This document shows, piece after piece, positions 1 through 8,609 of a stretch of 64,000 nucleotides of DNA. Location: NCBI RefSeq assembly GCF_001945665.1, contig NZ_CP015780.1, positions 806,001 to 870,000 on the forward strand. The letters run 5' to 3'. The stretch's first letter is position 1; each line of letters starts with the position of its first letter. The stretch is from Borreliella mayonii (lineage in GTDB: Bacteria; Spirochaetota; Spirochaetia; Borreliales; Borreliaceae). The notes under the pieces were generated by a model that had not been told where the DNA came from, searched no databases, and was given only the letters and a program-made list of their open reading frames with translations. A program made the translations under genes and the position numbers.

Positions 1-675
1 TGCGCCAGTAAATGCTCCTTTTTCATGGCCAAAAAGCTCGCTTTCAAGGATGCTTTCAGAAAGTGCAGCGCAATTTACTTTTATAAATGGTTTGTCATTT
101 CTATTTGAAAGATCAAAAATAGCATCGGCTATTATTTCTTTACCAACACCGCTTTCGCCCGTTATAAGAACAGATGCATTTGATTTTGCTATTTTTATTA
201 CAAGTTCAAAAATTTTTTGTATTAATAATGATTTTCCCATGATTTTTTCATAGTATTTTAGGTCTTTTCTTATTAGTATATTTTCTAAGTTGGCATTTTC
301 GGCATCGTTATTTTCTTTTTTATTTAACGATCTTTTTATTATTAGTAAAAGTCTTTCAAGGTCTAAGGGTTTTATTAAAAAATCGTAAGCACCCTCTCTC
401 ATTGCATCTACAGCAGAATCAACTGTTCCGTGGGCCGTTAGAATAATAAAAGGTATTTCTAAGTTTTTTTCTTTAACTATTTTGAGCAATTTTTCTCCAG
501 ATATATGAGGCATTCTCAGGTCAGATATTATTACATCAAGATTTTCATTTTCAATTGTTTCAAGAGCCTCTTCTCCGTCACTAGCAGTGAAAACAAAATA
601 TCCTTCATCCTCAAGATAAGTAGCAATTCCTTCTCTAATATTCTTTTCATCATCAGCTACAAGTATTTTGCTCAT
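1..675 (-). CDS. rrp2: Response regulator Rrp2, NtrC-type sigma-54 activator (3' part beyond window)
   Basis: An enhancer-binding response regulator that, in Borrelia, activates RNA polymerase-sigma54 at the rpoS promoter. Visible are 225 residues: a receiver domain (about 1-115) with the acidic pair D8-D9, phospho-acceptor D52 in ISDLRMP, and the conserved T and K (ILTAHG, LIKPL). The AAA+ domain follows, with Walker A GESGVGKE; the window ends exactly after the sigma54-contacting GAFTGA loop. The rest of the AAA+ domain and the DNA-binding domain lie outside. The ATG at 675 is 2 nt after the hk2 stop, so both are one transcript; a GAAGGG ribosome site lies in the hk2 end. From the literature, Rrp2 is thought to be phosphorylated mainly by acetyl phosphate in culture. 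Its target, the rpoS promoter, is at 8206-8221. Confidence 0.95.
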   Translation of the reverse strand, partial: MSKILVADDEKNIREGIATYLEDEGYFVFTASDGEEALETIENENLDVIISDLRMPHISGEKLLKIVKEKNLEIPFIILTAHGTVDSAVDAMREGAYDFLIKPLDLERLLLIIKRSLNKKENNDAENANLENILIRKDLKYYEKIMGKSLLIQKIFELVIKIAKSNASVLITGESGVGKEIIADAIFDLSNRNDKPFIKVNCAALSESILESELFGHEKGAFTGA

Positions 676-677
676 TT

Positions 678-1826
678 TCAATACCCTTCAATTAAAATAT
701 TTTTTTTATTTAGTTTAGGAAGTGTAATTGTAAAAATAGTGCCTTTGCCTTCTTTGCTTTCCATAAAAATTTCACCTCCAAGCTCTTTTATTATTTTATA
801 AGAAATGGTAAGTCCTATTCCACTTCCTTTTTCTTTTGTGCTAAATTGAGGTTTAAATATTTCCTCTTTGACTTCATCTTTTATTCCGCTTCCATTATCT
901 TTTATATTGATATGTATTTTATTGTCTTTTTCGAAAAGAAAAATTTCTATTTTTTTTAGTTCTTTTTTTGTTTCAAGTAGTTCTTCTTCTGCGTTTTTAA
1001 CGATGTTTATAATAACTTGTTTTAATAGTTTCTCATCAATGAGGATATTGCTTGTTTTATTTAAATTGAGTAACAGTTTTATGTTTTTGTTTTCTAATTC
1101 AGGATTTAACAATTCGCATACACTGCCTATTACTTGTTTAATGTCTTTTTCTTGTAAGTTGATTTTTATTGGTCTGACAGTTAATAAAAATTCTGTTACT
1201 ATTTTATCTACTCTGTTTATTTCTTCTTTTATTACTTTAAAGTAATTTTCAGCTTTGCCATTTTTTATTTTTTGTTTTTCAATCTCCTTTTTTAGCAGTT
1301 GTAAATTTATATCGATTGCTCCAAGCGGGTTTTTGATTTCATGAGCAATATTTCTTGCATGTCTTGTAAAAGAGGCCAAAGCTTCAACTCTTCTAAATAG
1401 TTCTTCTTGTTTCTTTTTCTCTTTAATATCTTCGATTAAAATAATATTGCCTTCAAGTTTTTTTTCTTTTACATAAGGCATAAATGAAATTTTAATATAT
1501 ATATTGTTTGAGATTGGAACTTCTAATCCTATTATTTTATCTTCTGTTCTAACTAGTTCTTTTATTAAATTTATTAAGATTGGAATTTGAATATCATCAA
1601 GAATTTCTATTTTTGATTTAGATGTTAATGCTAAAATTTGGTATAAAATTTTGTTTGAATAGATTATGTTGTTTTGTTTGTCAAGTACAATGATTCCTTC
1701 ATTAATTGATGCAAATATTCCATCATATATTTCTATTTTTTTGTAAATTTGTTCGATAAATTTAGTTTTTTGCTCATTAGATAATTTGTTTAGCTTTGTT
1801 AAAGCTTTTTTAAAAAAATTATTCAT
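678..1826 (-). CDS. hk2: Cytoplasmic PAS-domain sensor histidine kinase Hk2
   Basis: Histidine kinase encoded directly upstream of rrp2, its presumed partner. The 382-residue protein has no membrane segment or signal peptide. A PAS-like domain spans about residues 30-130. The dimerisation/phosphoacceptor helix carries [13 protein letters not shown] with H162 as the likely phosphorylated histidine. The ATPase domain shows the N box ([11 protein letters not shown]), G1 (DNGSGI), F box (FKPQFSTK) and G2 (GSGIGL). The start is ATG 1826, overlapping the preceding stop as ATGA with a GAGGAG ribosome site. Being soluble, it should sense an internal signal. The assignment is secure; the signal is unknown. 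Confidence 0.94.
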   Translation of the reverse strand: MNNFFKKALTKLNKLSNEQKTKFIEQIYKKIEIYDGIFASINEGIIVLDKQNNIIYSNKILYQILALTSKSKIEILDDIQIPILINLIKELVRTEDKIIGLEVPISNNIYIKISFMPYVKEKKLEGNIILIEDIKEKKKQEELFRRVEALASFTRHARNIAHEIKNPLGAIDINLQLLKKEIEKQKIKNGKAENYFKVIKEEINRVDKIVTEFLLTVRPIKINLQEKDIKQVIGSVCELLNPELENKNIKLLLNLNKTSNILIDEKLLKQVIINIVKNAEEELLETKKELKKIEIFLFEKDNKIHINIKDNGSGIKDEVKEEIFKPQFSTKEKGSGIGLTISYKIIKELGGEIFMESKEGKGTIFTITLPKLNKKNILIEGY

Positions 1827-2869
1827 ATCTCCTCATAATTTAGCATCAAGTTTTCTATTATTAATTTTTTATTTTGATTATAGGGGCGATATTTGTAAAT
1901 ATTTTTCAAATGTTCTGTGTATTTTAGATATTGATTAATATCTATTTTGCTTTCTAAAAAATCTTTTCTAATGTTAATTGCAAGTTCGTTTAAAAATATT
2001 TTAAAGCTTTGATCATCTTTTATAAAATCGATTTCTTCAAGATTTAATATAGATTTTTTTTCTTTTATTATATTTAGAATTTTTATTAATTCTTTTTTTA
2101 TTTTTTTGCTTTCTTCTTTGTAAAATGAGGCAAAATACTCCTCAATTGTTATATCTTTATTTATTAGAAAGCTTTCTTTGAATCTTTGAATTTCTAAGCT
2201 TCTTTCTGGTTTTGTGAAATTGTAGACTCTAAGTCTTGAAAGTATTGTTTTTGGAATTTTGTTTTTATTTCTTGCTGATAAGATAAAGTAAATATTTGAA
2301 GGAGGCTCTTCTAGTATTTTTAAAAGTGAATTGTGCACGTTAAATGATAAATTTTCAATTTCGTTTATGTATATTACCTTTGGTTTTTCTTTTTCAGAAA
2401 AAATCCAAGTTTGAATTTTTTTTACATCATAAACAGTAATACTATGATTTAACTCTTTGTTTATATTTTCTATATTTTTTATAAGCTCATTTTTTATGTT
2501 TTCATTGTATTCTTTTTCATAATAAACAGAATTAATGTAGTTGATATTTTTCTGTATTTTTTTCAAATTTTTTTCATTGCTGAAATAATATTTGGTAAAA
2601 ATTACAGTTTTAATGTATTCTAAGTATTTATTTACTCTCTTGTGTGAATTTATAGAAAGATGCGCTTTTGCTTCTACTGTGTCAAGATTTGAGAAAATGA
2701 GCAAATTGGGGTTTGTTAAATTTTTTCCGTTTAATATTTTTTTTGCAAGCTCAATTGCGCTAATCTTTTTTGATGAAAATTTTTCTCCTAGTAAAAGAAT
2801 TGCATTTGGCAATATTTTTTGATCATATGCGCTTATTATGTCTTTGGCAATCTCTGGAAGCACTGTCAT
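1823..2869 (-). CDS. DNA polymerase III delta-prime-like clamp-loader subunit
   Basis: A 348-residue protein resembling clamp-loader subunit delta-prime (HolB). The best signature is in the middle: KVIYINEIENLS (Walker-B-like), NSLLKILEEPPSN and ILSRLRVYNF, which matches the usual LLK.LEEPP...SRC region. The N-terminal P-loop position reads GEKFSSKK instead of GxxGxGKT, so it should not bind ATP itself, which is normal for delta-prime. No zinc-binding cysteine cluster is seen in this copy. It overlaps hk2 by 4 nt (ATGA) and follows cvpA by 10 nt, so replication, envelope and signalling genes share one transcript. The family is likely; the exact subunit role is inferred. Confidence 0.72.
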   Translation of the reverse strand: MTVLPEIAKDIISAYDQKILPNAILLLGEKFSSKKISAIELAKKILNGKNLTNPNLLIFSNLDTVEAKAHLSINSHKRVNKYLEYIKTVIFTKYYFSNEKNLKKIQKNINYINSVYYEKEYNENIKNELIKNIENINKELNHSITVYDVKKIQTWIFSEKEKPKVIYINEIENLSFNVHNSLLKILEEPPSNIYFILSARNKNKIPKTILSRLRVYNFTKPERSLEIQRFKESFLINKDITIEEYFASFYKEESKKIKKELIKILNIIKEKKSILNLEEIDFIKDDQSFKIFLNELAINIRKDFLESKIDINQYLKYTEHLKNIYKYRPYNQNKKLIIENLMLNYEEI

Positions 2870-2879
2870 TATTGGTTCC

Positions 2880-3368
2880 TTATTTTGTTTTTGAAATTTT
2901 AAAGAGATAGTTTATTCCAGGATTCAAATAATCAAGTAGTTTGCTTTCTTTTAGGAAATATTCAGGTTTAAATATTTGTTGTGAGTGTATTATGTAAACC
3001 ACGATTGCAATTATTCCAAAAGCTTCAAGTAGACCAAGTACTAAGCCTAGTATTCTGTTGAAGAATAATAATTTAAGTTGACTTATTATTGATTCTATTA
3101 ATGATTGTAGGATTAAAAATCCTATATGTATGAGCAGAAAAAATACAAGTAGTGCTTGAATGTAGGATAGTTCAACAATAGGTTCAACCAGTTTTCTAAA
3201 TTCTTCAGTTTTTTTGTAAAGCAGCAGTATTAAAACAAAAACTTCAGCAAATCCACTAATTTCCTTAATAAATCCTCTTAAAAATCCTCTAAATCCTAAA
3301 GATGTAAAAATTATTATTATTAGTATGTCTACTATTCCGGTTATTTTTACAGGATCGTTTGCTATCAT
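2880..3368 (-). CDS. CvpA-family integral membrane protein
   Basis: A 162-residue membrane protein of the CvpA (colicin V production) family. About four hydrophobic segments are visible (roughly residues 10-30, 40-55, 70-95 and 105-130), with the family-typical GFxRGFxxE pattern near residues 25-36 ([13 protein letters not shown]). The family is widespread and often sits beside peptidoglycan or DNA genes; its biochemical role is poorly known, with envelope-stress and division links reported in other bacteria. The start overlaps the murG stop by 4 nt. No catalytic residues can be pointed to. Confidence 0.78.
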   Translation of the reverse strand: MIANDPVKITGIVDILIIIIFTSLGFRGFLRGFIKEISGFAEVFVLILLLYKKTEEFRKLVEPIVELSYIQALLVFFLLIHIGFLILQSLIESIISQLKLLFFNRILGLVLGLLEAFGIIAIVVYIIHSQQIFKPEYFLKESKLLDYLNPGINYLFKISKTK

Positions 3369-4456
3369 TTAGATTTTGTCTCCTTAATGTCTTTTATTAG
3401 TAATTTGGCTATTAAAGTTGAAGAATGCTTATTGTTGAATTTTTTAATATTTTCTTTGAGAGAGTTGATTTTTCCTCTATCTTTTAAAGTTTCTTTTATA
3501 ATTTTTAAAATATTTGTATTTAAAATTTCATCTTCATCTATATAAATGCAAGCATTTTGATTTTTTAGTAATTTTGCATTTTTAATCTGATCTCCTCTAG
3601 AGCCTTTTTTAAATGGAATCAAAATTACACATGCACCAGCATTTGCAAATTCTTTTATTGCTCCAGCTCCAGCTCTGCTTATTATTATATTGGAAAATTT
3701 AACTATGCTTGCCATTTCCTCTGCGTTAAAAAATTGTCTTCTCAGATAATTATCTTCTCTCAGGTCATTTAAGTTTTTACCCGATTGATGGATGAAGTAG
3801 ATTCTAGCATCCTTTTTAATACAGAGTGCAAGATTGTTTAAAGCATTAGCACCAAGAGATCCTCCAAGTATGCTAACAATTGGTTTACTAGTGTTTTGGG
3901 TTAATTGTTTGATGATTTTGGGATTTGGAGTTAAAAATTCTCTTCTTATGGGAGATCCTGTGTAAACAATGTTTTTTTTGTTTTTAAAGTATTTTTCACT
4001 TTCTTTAAAGCTTATATGTATTTTATTTGCGAATTTAGAGTTAATTTTTGTTGCAAGTCCAGGATCTAGATCCATTTCATGGGTTATTCTTTTTATTTTT
4101 AGCAAACTAGATGCAATAATTGTAGGAGTTGAAACAAATCCTCCGGTTGCGTAGATAATCTGGGGTTTATATTTTTTTAAAATGTAGAAGCTTTTTATTA
4201 TTCCGGTTATTACTTTGAAAAAGTCAGTAAAGTTTTGAAAAGAAAAATAGCGTCTAAGTTTTCCGCATGGAACCGAAATAAATTTAATATTATTTTGTTC
4301 TTTTATTATTTTTTCTTCTATAGATTTTTTTTTACCTATCCAAAAAAATTCAATTTCATTGTCAAATTCTTTTAATGTCTGTATTATTGATATTCCTGGA
4401 AATACGTGACCTCCAGTTCCCCCTCCTGTAAAAAATATTATTTTTTTATTTGACAT
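3365..4456 (-). CDS. murG: UDP-GlcNAc:undecaprenyl-PP-MurNAc-pentapeptide GlcNAc transferase
   Basis: MurG adds GlcNAc to lipid I on the inner membrane face, making lipid II for peptidoglycan. The 363-residue length is normal. The N-terminal glycine-rich loop reads [13 protein letters not shown], and the second conserved loop is [13 protein letters not shown]; an RAGAGAIKE segment and a following nucleotide-binding region are also present. It starts the five-gene minus-strand run murG-cvpA-delta-prime-hk2-rrp2, with a 150-bp upstream gap that may hold the promoter. The final lipid II flippase candidate murJ is at 50942 and murC at 58591 in the same window. Confidence 0.95.
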   Translation of the reverse strand: MSNKKIIFFTGGGTGGHVFPGISIIQTLKEFDNEIEFFWIGKKKSIEEKIIKEQNNIKFISVPCGKLRRYFSFQNFTDFFKVITGIIKSFYILKKYKPQIIYATGGFVSTPTIIASSLLKIKRITHEMDLDPGLATKINSKFANKIHISFKESEKYFKNKKNIVYTGSPIRREFLTPNPKIIKQLTQNTSKPIVSILGGSLGANALNNLALCIKKDARIYFIHQSGKNLNDLREDNYLRRQFFNAEEMASIVKFSNIIISRAGAGAIKEFANAGACVILIPFKKGSRGDQIKNAKLLKNQNACIYIDEDEILNTNILKIIKETLKDRGKINSLKENIKKFNNKHSSTLIAKLLIKDIKETKSK

Positions 4457-4481
4457 ATATTTATTTACTCATAAAAATAAT

Positions 4482-4495
4482 AAAGCATTTGCTTT
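4482..4495 (-). terminator. Small hairpin followed by T-rich run in the murG leader
   Basis: Read on the minus strand, AAAGCA-AA-TGCTTT forms a perfect 6-bp stem followed by ATTATTTTT just before the murG start. This could end transcripts coming from pdxK or attenuate murG. The stem is short and AT-rich, so the call is weak. Confidence 0.3.
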
Positions 4496-4561
4496 GTAAT
4501 AGATTTTTGTACATTTTATTCTAATAATAATATATTGCAATGCAAATATTTTCTTTGTACT

Positions 4562-4610
4562 AAAGATCGAATCGATCTTTAAAATTGAATTTACCGAAAT
4601 TTAAATTCAA
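4562..4610 (-). terminator. Two stacked inverted repeats at the end of pdxK
   Basis: Two perfect dyads follow each other. One is AAAGATCG/CGATCTTT (4562-4580, 3-nt loop). The other is TTGAATTTA/TAAATTCAA (4585-4610, 8-nt loop), whose distal arm covers the pdxK stop codon. They probably form 3' hairpins of the pdxK transcript. There is no strong T-tract after either, so they may protect the RNA end rather than terminate. Confidence 0.4.
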
Positions 4611-5401
4611 AATGTATTTTTTAAAAACTTTTCAATCTGAACCCCTTCTTTTTTAAAAGCATTTTCTTTAATTGAATCTTTTATTATTAAGTGAATAGCT
4701 TTTGTTGTTTTTTCTAGGGCCTGTTCTATTTCGAATTTTTCCAAGTATCCTATAAGCAAGCTAGTAAATAAATCTCCTGTTCCACTGAAATTTTGCTCTA
4801 ATTTTTCTAAAAAAAACTCTGAGTATTCTTTGTTTTTAGGATTGTAACAAATGTTTCCTAAAAGATCTCCCTTTTTAATGCTTGTAACAACCACTATTCC
4901 TTTTGTATCAAGATTTAATATTGCTTTTATAATATCATCTTTGTTGTTAAGTTGTGAGCTTTTGCTTAGCATTTCAAGCTCTGTGATATTGGGTGTTATT
5001 ATGTTTGCATACTTTATGATTTTTCGAAATCCACTAATTATTTTATTATCAAATAGAGGATAAATTATTCCATCATCAGCAAATACAGGGTCAATTACAA
5101 TTTTTTCAAATTTTATTAATTTAATCATTTTTTCTATTGTTATTTGCTGTTTTTCACTTCCCAGAAACCCCGTATAGAGTATGTCAAAGCGTTCATTTTG
5201 CTCTTTCCATATATTGATAAATTTTTCCAAATGATCGGTTAAATCCACTATTTCAAATTTTTTATAAGCTGTGGAAGCAGAAAGGACAGCTGTAACAAAA
5301 GGGCACACTTGCATATTAAATGAAGATATTACTGGTATGCATATTGTAAGGGATGTTCTTCCCATGCTTGAAATATCATGCATTGCTAAAATTCTTTTCA
5401 T
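4607..5401 (-). CDS. pdxK: Pyridoxal/pyridoxamine kinase of the ribokinase fold
   Basis: Phosphorylates B6 vitamers, giving the PLP cofactor, in the salvage route. The 264-residue protein starts [14 protein letters not shown], carries the substrate loop around residues 5-20, an NITELEML segment typical of PdxK/PdxY, and ends with the anion-hole motif FSGTGDLF holding the catalytic Asp. No de novo B6 gene is visible nearby, consistent with scavenging. It overlaps the 3' end of tsaD by 26 nt, so it is translationally coupled. ThiD-like hydroxymethylpyrimidine kinases share this fold, but the PdxK/Y similarity is stronger. Confidence 0.88.
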   Translation of the reverse strand: MKRILAMHDISSMGRTSLTICIPVISSFNMQVCPFVTAVLSASTAYKKFEIVDLTDHLEKFINIWKEQNERFDILYTGFLGSEKQQITIEKMIKLIKFEKIVIDPVFADDGIIYPLFDNKIISGFRKIIKYANIITPNITELEMLSKSSQLNNKDDIIKAILNLDTKGIVVVTSIKKGDLLGNICYNPKNKEYSEFFLEKLEQNFSGTGDLFTSLLIGYLEKFEIEQALEKTTKAIHLIIKDSIKENAFKKEGVQIEKFLKNTF

Positions 5402-6416
5402 TATTTTTCTCCCTATTCTGGTTTTTATAATTTTCTATTCTTGAATTTGCATCAATTTCTATTGGACTTTCTCCATATTTTAAATACATATTAAATCCAA
5501 GTCCTGCAATCATTGCCCCATTATCTGTGCAAAGATCAAGAGGGGGGTAGTAAGTTTGTATTTTAAGCTTATCTATTTTTTCTCTTAAGTATAAATTGCT
5601 TGCAACACCGCCCGCTATTACTACTTTATTGATTTTAGTATCTTTTATTGCTCTTTTTAGTGGGGTGATTAGATTTTCAAAGGCAGCTTTTTGGAAGCTT
5701 GCAGCTATATTATTTTTTGTTGTTGGATTATTTTTGCTTTTGAATTTTTCTAGTTGATGTATGCAAGCTGTTTTTAGTCCAGAGTATGAAAAATCGTACC
5801 AGTTTTCTTTTTTTCTAAAGGTGGTAACTGGAAATTGAAATGTATTTTCATCTCCATTTTTAGATATTTGTTCGATGTTTGGACCTCCCGGAAATCCCAT
5901 ATCATAATGTTTTGCTACTTTATCAAAAGCTTCTCCACAAGAATCATCTAGAGTTCTTCCAAGTATTTCAACATCATCGAAATTTTTTTGTTTAGCAATC
6001 AATGTATGCCCACCACTTAATAATAATGATATAAATGGATATTCTATTTTTGAGTGCATTAAAGGAGCATAAAGATGGCCTAAAATGTGGTCAATGCAAA
6101 CAATAGGTTTTTTTAATGAAATTGCTAGACCTTTGGCAAAGTTTAATCCAACTATTAAAGACCCAATAAGTCCAGGTCTAGATGTTACAGCTATTAAGTC
6201 AATTTCAGATATTTTAGTATTTGCCTTTTTGAGCGCTTTTATGCAAACAGACATAATAGCTTCAGTATGAAGTCTTGAGGCAATCTCAGGCACTATGCCA
6301 TAATATTTTTTGTGTTCTGTTTGATTTAATTTTATATTGCTTAAAATATGAATTCCGTTTTCCACTACAGCTGCGCAGCAGTCGTCACAAGAGGTTTCTA
6401 TTCCAAGCACTTTCAT
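5376..6416 (-). CDS. tsaD: tRNA N6-threonylcarbamoyladenosine synthase subunit TsaD
   Basis: TsaD (formerly Gcp/sialoglycoprotease) transfers threonylcarbamoyl from TC-AMP to A37 of ANN-decoding tRNAs, together with TsaB and TsaE encoded elsewhere. The 346 residues begin [18 protein letters not shown] and include the metal-binding HxxxH region ([12 protein letters not shown] and HILGHLYAP), LLSGGHT and VIAGGVASN, all hallmarks of the ASKHA-fold family. The ATG at 6416 overlaps the upstream gene stop by 4 nt. Essential in most bacteria. Confidence 0.95.
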   Translation of the reverse strand: MKVLGIETSCDDCCAAVVENGIHILSNIKLNQTEHKKYYGIVPEIASRLHTEAIMSVCIKALKKANTKISEIDLIAVTSRPGLIGSLIVGLNFAKGLAISLKKPIVCIDHILGHLYAPLMHSKIEYPFISLLLSGGHTLIAKQKNFDDVEILGRTLDDSCGEAFDKVAKHYDMGFPGGPNIEQISKNGDENTFQFPVTTFRKKENWYDFSYSGLKTACIHQLEKFKSKNNPTTKNNIAASFQKAAFENLITPLKRAIKDTKINKVVIAGGVASNLYLREKIDKLKIQTYYPPLDLCTDNGAMIAGLGFNMYLKYGESPIEIDANSRIENYKNQNREKNNEKNFSNA

Positions 6417-7291
6417 TTGATTGTTTCCTCGTAAAGATTTAATAAGTTATCAAATTCGAATTCCTGGTTTAAATCAGGCTCTTTTTTTCTTAGGACTTTT
6501 AGTGTATTTTTAGACCAAATGTGTCCGATTACTTTTACTATTCCATTTTTTCTGGCAATATTTTTTGCTTTTTCAAGCTCCTTAAGTACGGACTCTTCTG
6601 TGTCTTTGCTATCAAGAAATACGTCTCTTTTTTCTACTCTAACTCCAATTTCTTTACCCATTGTTTCTGGTATGCTTCCCGCAATAGTTACGCTGTCGAA
6701 AAAATATCTGTCAATCTCTTTAAGCTTTTCTAAAATGATTTTCATCAAATCTTTATTTGAAGTGATTAAACTGCCCATATGATTATTCATTATTTTTGCA
6801 TCAGGATACTTTTTAAATGCTTTTTCGATTTTATTATGTATTTCTTCTTTTTTATCTTTTATGCTTATATGAAATTTTTCTATTGAATTTCTATGTTTTG
6901 ATTGCATTGGGAAATGTATTATTACTGTTTTGTTGGCATTTTTTAGTTTTTTGTACAAACTCATTGATTTTGGTAAAAATGGAATAATGGCATAATTTAT
7001 TTTAAGATTAAGTTTTATAAATTGTTCTAACATGAATTCATCATAGCCCACGTCGTCGATGATTAAGTAAAACTTAGGCTTGATTTTAGCTTTTTTATCT
7101 TCTTTGTTATTTTTTATCATTAAACTGACTTTTTGTATTTTTTCAAACCCATTTTTAAGTGGTACATTTGCAACTTTTGAATTGTTGTTAAAATAGAAAA
7201 AACTTGCAAATGCCTGAGTTATTGCAATAACAATAGAAATTATAATAAAAATTACAATAAACTTGTTTTTTTTAATATAAAATATAAACAT
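6413..7291 (-). CDS. Divergent polysaccharide deacetylase family protein, membrane anchored
   Basis: A 292-residue protein with an uncleaved-looking N-terminal membrane helix (about residues 10-32) and a periplasmic domain of the divergent polysaccharide deacetylase type (YibQ/DUF610). Visible family features are [11 protein letters not shown] (the DD pair), [29 protein letters not shown] and FFDSVTI. It probably acts on envelope glycans, but no substrate can be assigned. The ATG at 7291 lies inside the distal arm of the rpoS terminator-like hairpin and has only a weak ribosome site (GTGG), which is odd; see the findings. It overlaps tsaD by 4 nt. Confidence 0.75.
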   Translation of the reverse strand: MFIFYIKKNKFIVIFIIISIVIAITQAFASFFYFNNNSKVANVPLKNGFEKIQKVSLMIKNNKEDKKAKIKPKFYLIIDDVGYDEFMLEQFIKLNLKINYAIIPFLPKSMSLYKKLKNANKTVIIHFPMQSKHRNSIEKFHISIKDKKEEIHNKIEKAFKKYPDAKIMNNHMGSLITSNKDLMKIILEKLKEIDRYFFDSVTIAGSIPETMGKEIGVRVEKRDVFLDSKDTEESVLKELEKAKNIARKNGIVKVIGHIWSKNTLKVLRKKEPDLNQEFEFDNLLNLYEETIK

Positions 7292-7336
7292 TCATGACCA
7301 CTGACTTACAAGTAGATCAGAACATGTCATGAATGT
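7288..7336 (-). terminator. 11-bp perfect inverted repeat between rpoS and the next gene
   Basis: ACATTCATGAC (7288-7298) and GTCATGAATGT (7326-7336) are perfect complements around a 27-nt spacer that holds further short dyads (CTGA/TCAG). On the minus strand the hairpin starts 5 nt after the rpoS stop and is followed by TTATATTTTATATT, a plausible intrinsic terminator for rpoS. Its 3' arm includes the start codon of the downstream deacetylase gene. Confidence 0.6.
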
Positions 7337-7339
7337 CAA
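7311..7339 (-). promoter_or_regulatory. Candidate sigma70 promoter for the deacetylase-tsaD-pdxK run
   Basis: On the minus strand TTGACA (7334-7339) and TCTACT (7311-7316) are separated by 17 nt. The -35 is perfect and the -10 matches 4 of 6. Transcription would start near 7304, leaving a leader of about a dozen bases before the ATG at 7291 and excluding the proximal hairpin arm. Confidence 0.45.
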
Positions 7340-7341
7340 TG

Positions 7342-8142
7342 TTAATTTATCTCTTCTTTTAGTTTTTTAAGAACTCTTTTTTCAATCTGTCTTACAGTTT
7401 CTGATGATATTCCAAGCTCTGTTGAAATATCTTTTAAGGTGCTTTTTTTTGGACTATTGTCTAGGTTGTATCTTTTTTTGATTATGTATCTTTCCTTTTC
7501 GCTTAATTTTGTTTCAAGTATATAATTCAAGTGTTTTAGGGTTGAATCTTGTTCAAGGGTAATTTCAGGGTTAAAAGAATTATCTTCGTATAGATTTAAG
7601 AGTGTTGAATTTTCAGATCCCTCTATTTCTTTGTCCAGAGAATATTCTTTTTCAAGATAAGGAATAATTTTTATATACTGAGCAGGAGATAAGTTGAATC
7701 TTTTCATTATTTCTTCTTTTTTTGGTGATTTTTCTTCTTCTGTTAAATATTTATTTATTTGTAGTATTAGATTTTCTTTTCTGTATGGGACTTTTACCAA
7801 CCTAGTTTTAGTGTTTAATGCTCTTTGTAGCGATTGCTTAATCCAGAATGATGCATAAGTTGAAAATTTAGTGTTTTTATTTGGGTCATATTTTTCAGCA
7901 GCTCTTATTAATCCTAAGTTGCCTTCTTGAATTAAGTCTTCAATTTTTAGTCCTTTGCCTGCATATCTTTTTATTATTTTTAAAACAAGTCGTAAATTTG
8001 CATTTATCATCTTGTTTTTTGCTTTTGCATTGCCTCTTTGTATTTGTCCTGCAAGCTTGATCTCTTCTTCATGAGTAATCAGCTTGTGTTCTCTTACCGA
8101 TTTTAAATATATGTTTAAATCCTCATTGCTAAATATATTCAT
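7342..8142 (-). CDS. rpoS: Alternative sigma factor RpoS
   Basis: Master regulator of the Borrelia mammal-phase programme, made when Rrp2 and RpoN switch on its promoter. The 266-residue protein shows sigma70-family region 1.2/2 (ANLRLVLKIIKRYAGKGL, then EDLIQEGNLGLIRAAEKYD), region 2.4 (FSTYASFWIKQSLQRAL), region 3 and a region 4 helix-turn-helix (LGISSETVRQIEKRVLKKL). The ATG at 8142 is preceded by GGGGAG about 14 nt upstream, longer than usual spacing, suggesting translational control; sRNA-mediated control of the rpoS leader has been reported in Borrelia. Flagellar rod genes lie upstream, and read-through from them could give a second, longer transcript. Confidence 0.95.
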   Translation of the reverse strand: MNIFSNEDLNIYLKSVREHKLITHEEEIKLAGQIQRGNAKAKNKMINANLRLVLKIIKRYAGKGLKIEDLIQEGNLGLIRAAEKYDPNKNTKFSTYASFWIKQSLQRALNTKTRLVKVPYRKENLILQINKYLTEEEKSPKKEEIMKRFNLSPAQYIKIIPYLEKEYSLDKEIEGSENSTLLNLYEDNSFNPEITLEQDSTLKHLNYILETKLSEKERYIIKKRYNLDNSPKKSTLKDISTELGISSETVRQIEKRVLKKLKEEIN

Positions 8143-8205
8143 AATATTATATTTTTCTCCCCTTTTTTGAATTATTGTGATTAAGTTTTTACTACTTAAC
8201 TTCCA

Positions 8206-8221
8206 TGCAAAAATTGTGCCA
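8206..8221 (-). promoter_or_regulatory. Sigma54 (-24/-12) promoter of rpoS
   Basis: On the minus strand the sequence reads TGGCAC-AATTT-TTGCA, a perfect match to the TGGCAC-N5-TTGCA consensus. GG and GC dinucleotides are 10 bp apart as sigma54 requires. It sits about 64-80 nt before the rpoS ATG, giving a leader of roughly 50 nt. The activator Rrp2 is encoded at the window start. Confidence 0.92.
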
Positions 8222-8241
8222 ATTTAGCTTAAAATCATCTT

Positions 8242-8251
8242 TAAATTAAAT
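8242..8251. promoter_or_regulatory. Candidate BosR box upstream of the rpoS promoter
   Basis: The plus strand reads TAAATTAAAT about 21 bp upstream of the -24 element. This matches the direct repeat I recall being described as the BosR binding sequence at Borrelia rpoS. In such AT-rich DNA a 10-mer of this kind also occurs by chance, so the position rather than the sequence carries the weight. Confidence 0.5.
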
Positions 8252-8288
8252 TGGATCTAATTTTGAGATTAGGGTGTGTTTTTTTGAA

Positions 8289-8609
8289 TTATTTACTTTT
8301 TTGTAATTGGTTGTAAATTAAATCGGCAAGTCCAAAGCTTTGAGCTTGTGCTATTTGTTTTGCTCTTTGTTCGCAAAGCATGTCTTCGAAAATTTCTTCT
8401 ACTTGACCTCCGTTTAGCAAATTTTGATCTTTGTTGAGAGTTTTTTTCATGCTTTTAAGCATTTGTTTGATAAATATAGCTTCAAATTCTAAAGAAGCTT
8501 TTCGAAGTTCTTCGTTTTTTTGAAAGGATTTTTTTATTTCTGCGGGATTTTTAAAATTATTTATTTGATTTTTAAATTTTAGATTTTGTGAATTAATTTT
8601 AGTTTCCAT
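8289..8609 (-). CDS. flgJ: FlgJ-like flagellar rod chaperone (N-terminal domain only)
   Basis: A 106-residue protein matching only the rod-binding domain of FlgJ: the core reads LEFEAIFIKQMLKSMKKTL and ends near FEDMLCEQRAKQIAQAQSFGLADLIYNQL. The muramidase domain of enterobacterial FlgJ is absent, as in many species with separate peptidoglycan hydrolases. I choose ATG 8609 (METKINSQ) because GGAGG lies 7 nt before it; a longer form from 8636 would lack a good ribosome site. It overlaps the end of flgI by 11 nt. Role: capping or nucleating periplasmic flagellar rod growth. Confidence 0.82.
   Translation of the reverse strand: METKINSQNLKFKNQINNFKNPAEIKKSFQKNEELRKASLEFEAIFIKQMLKSMKKTLNKDQNLLNGGQVEEIFEDMLCEQRAKQIAQAQSFGLADLIYNQLQKSK

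Noticed and set aside
505..1245. Plus-strand open frames opposite rrp2/hk2
   Set aside because: They are antisense shadows of strongly conserved genes with no ribosome sites.
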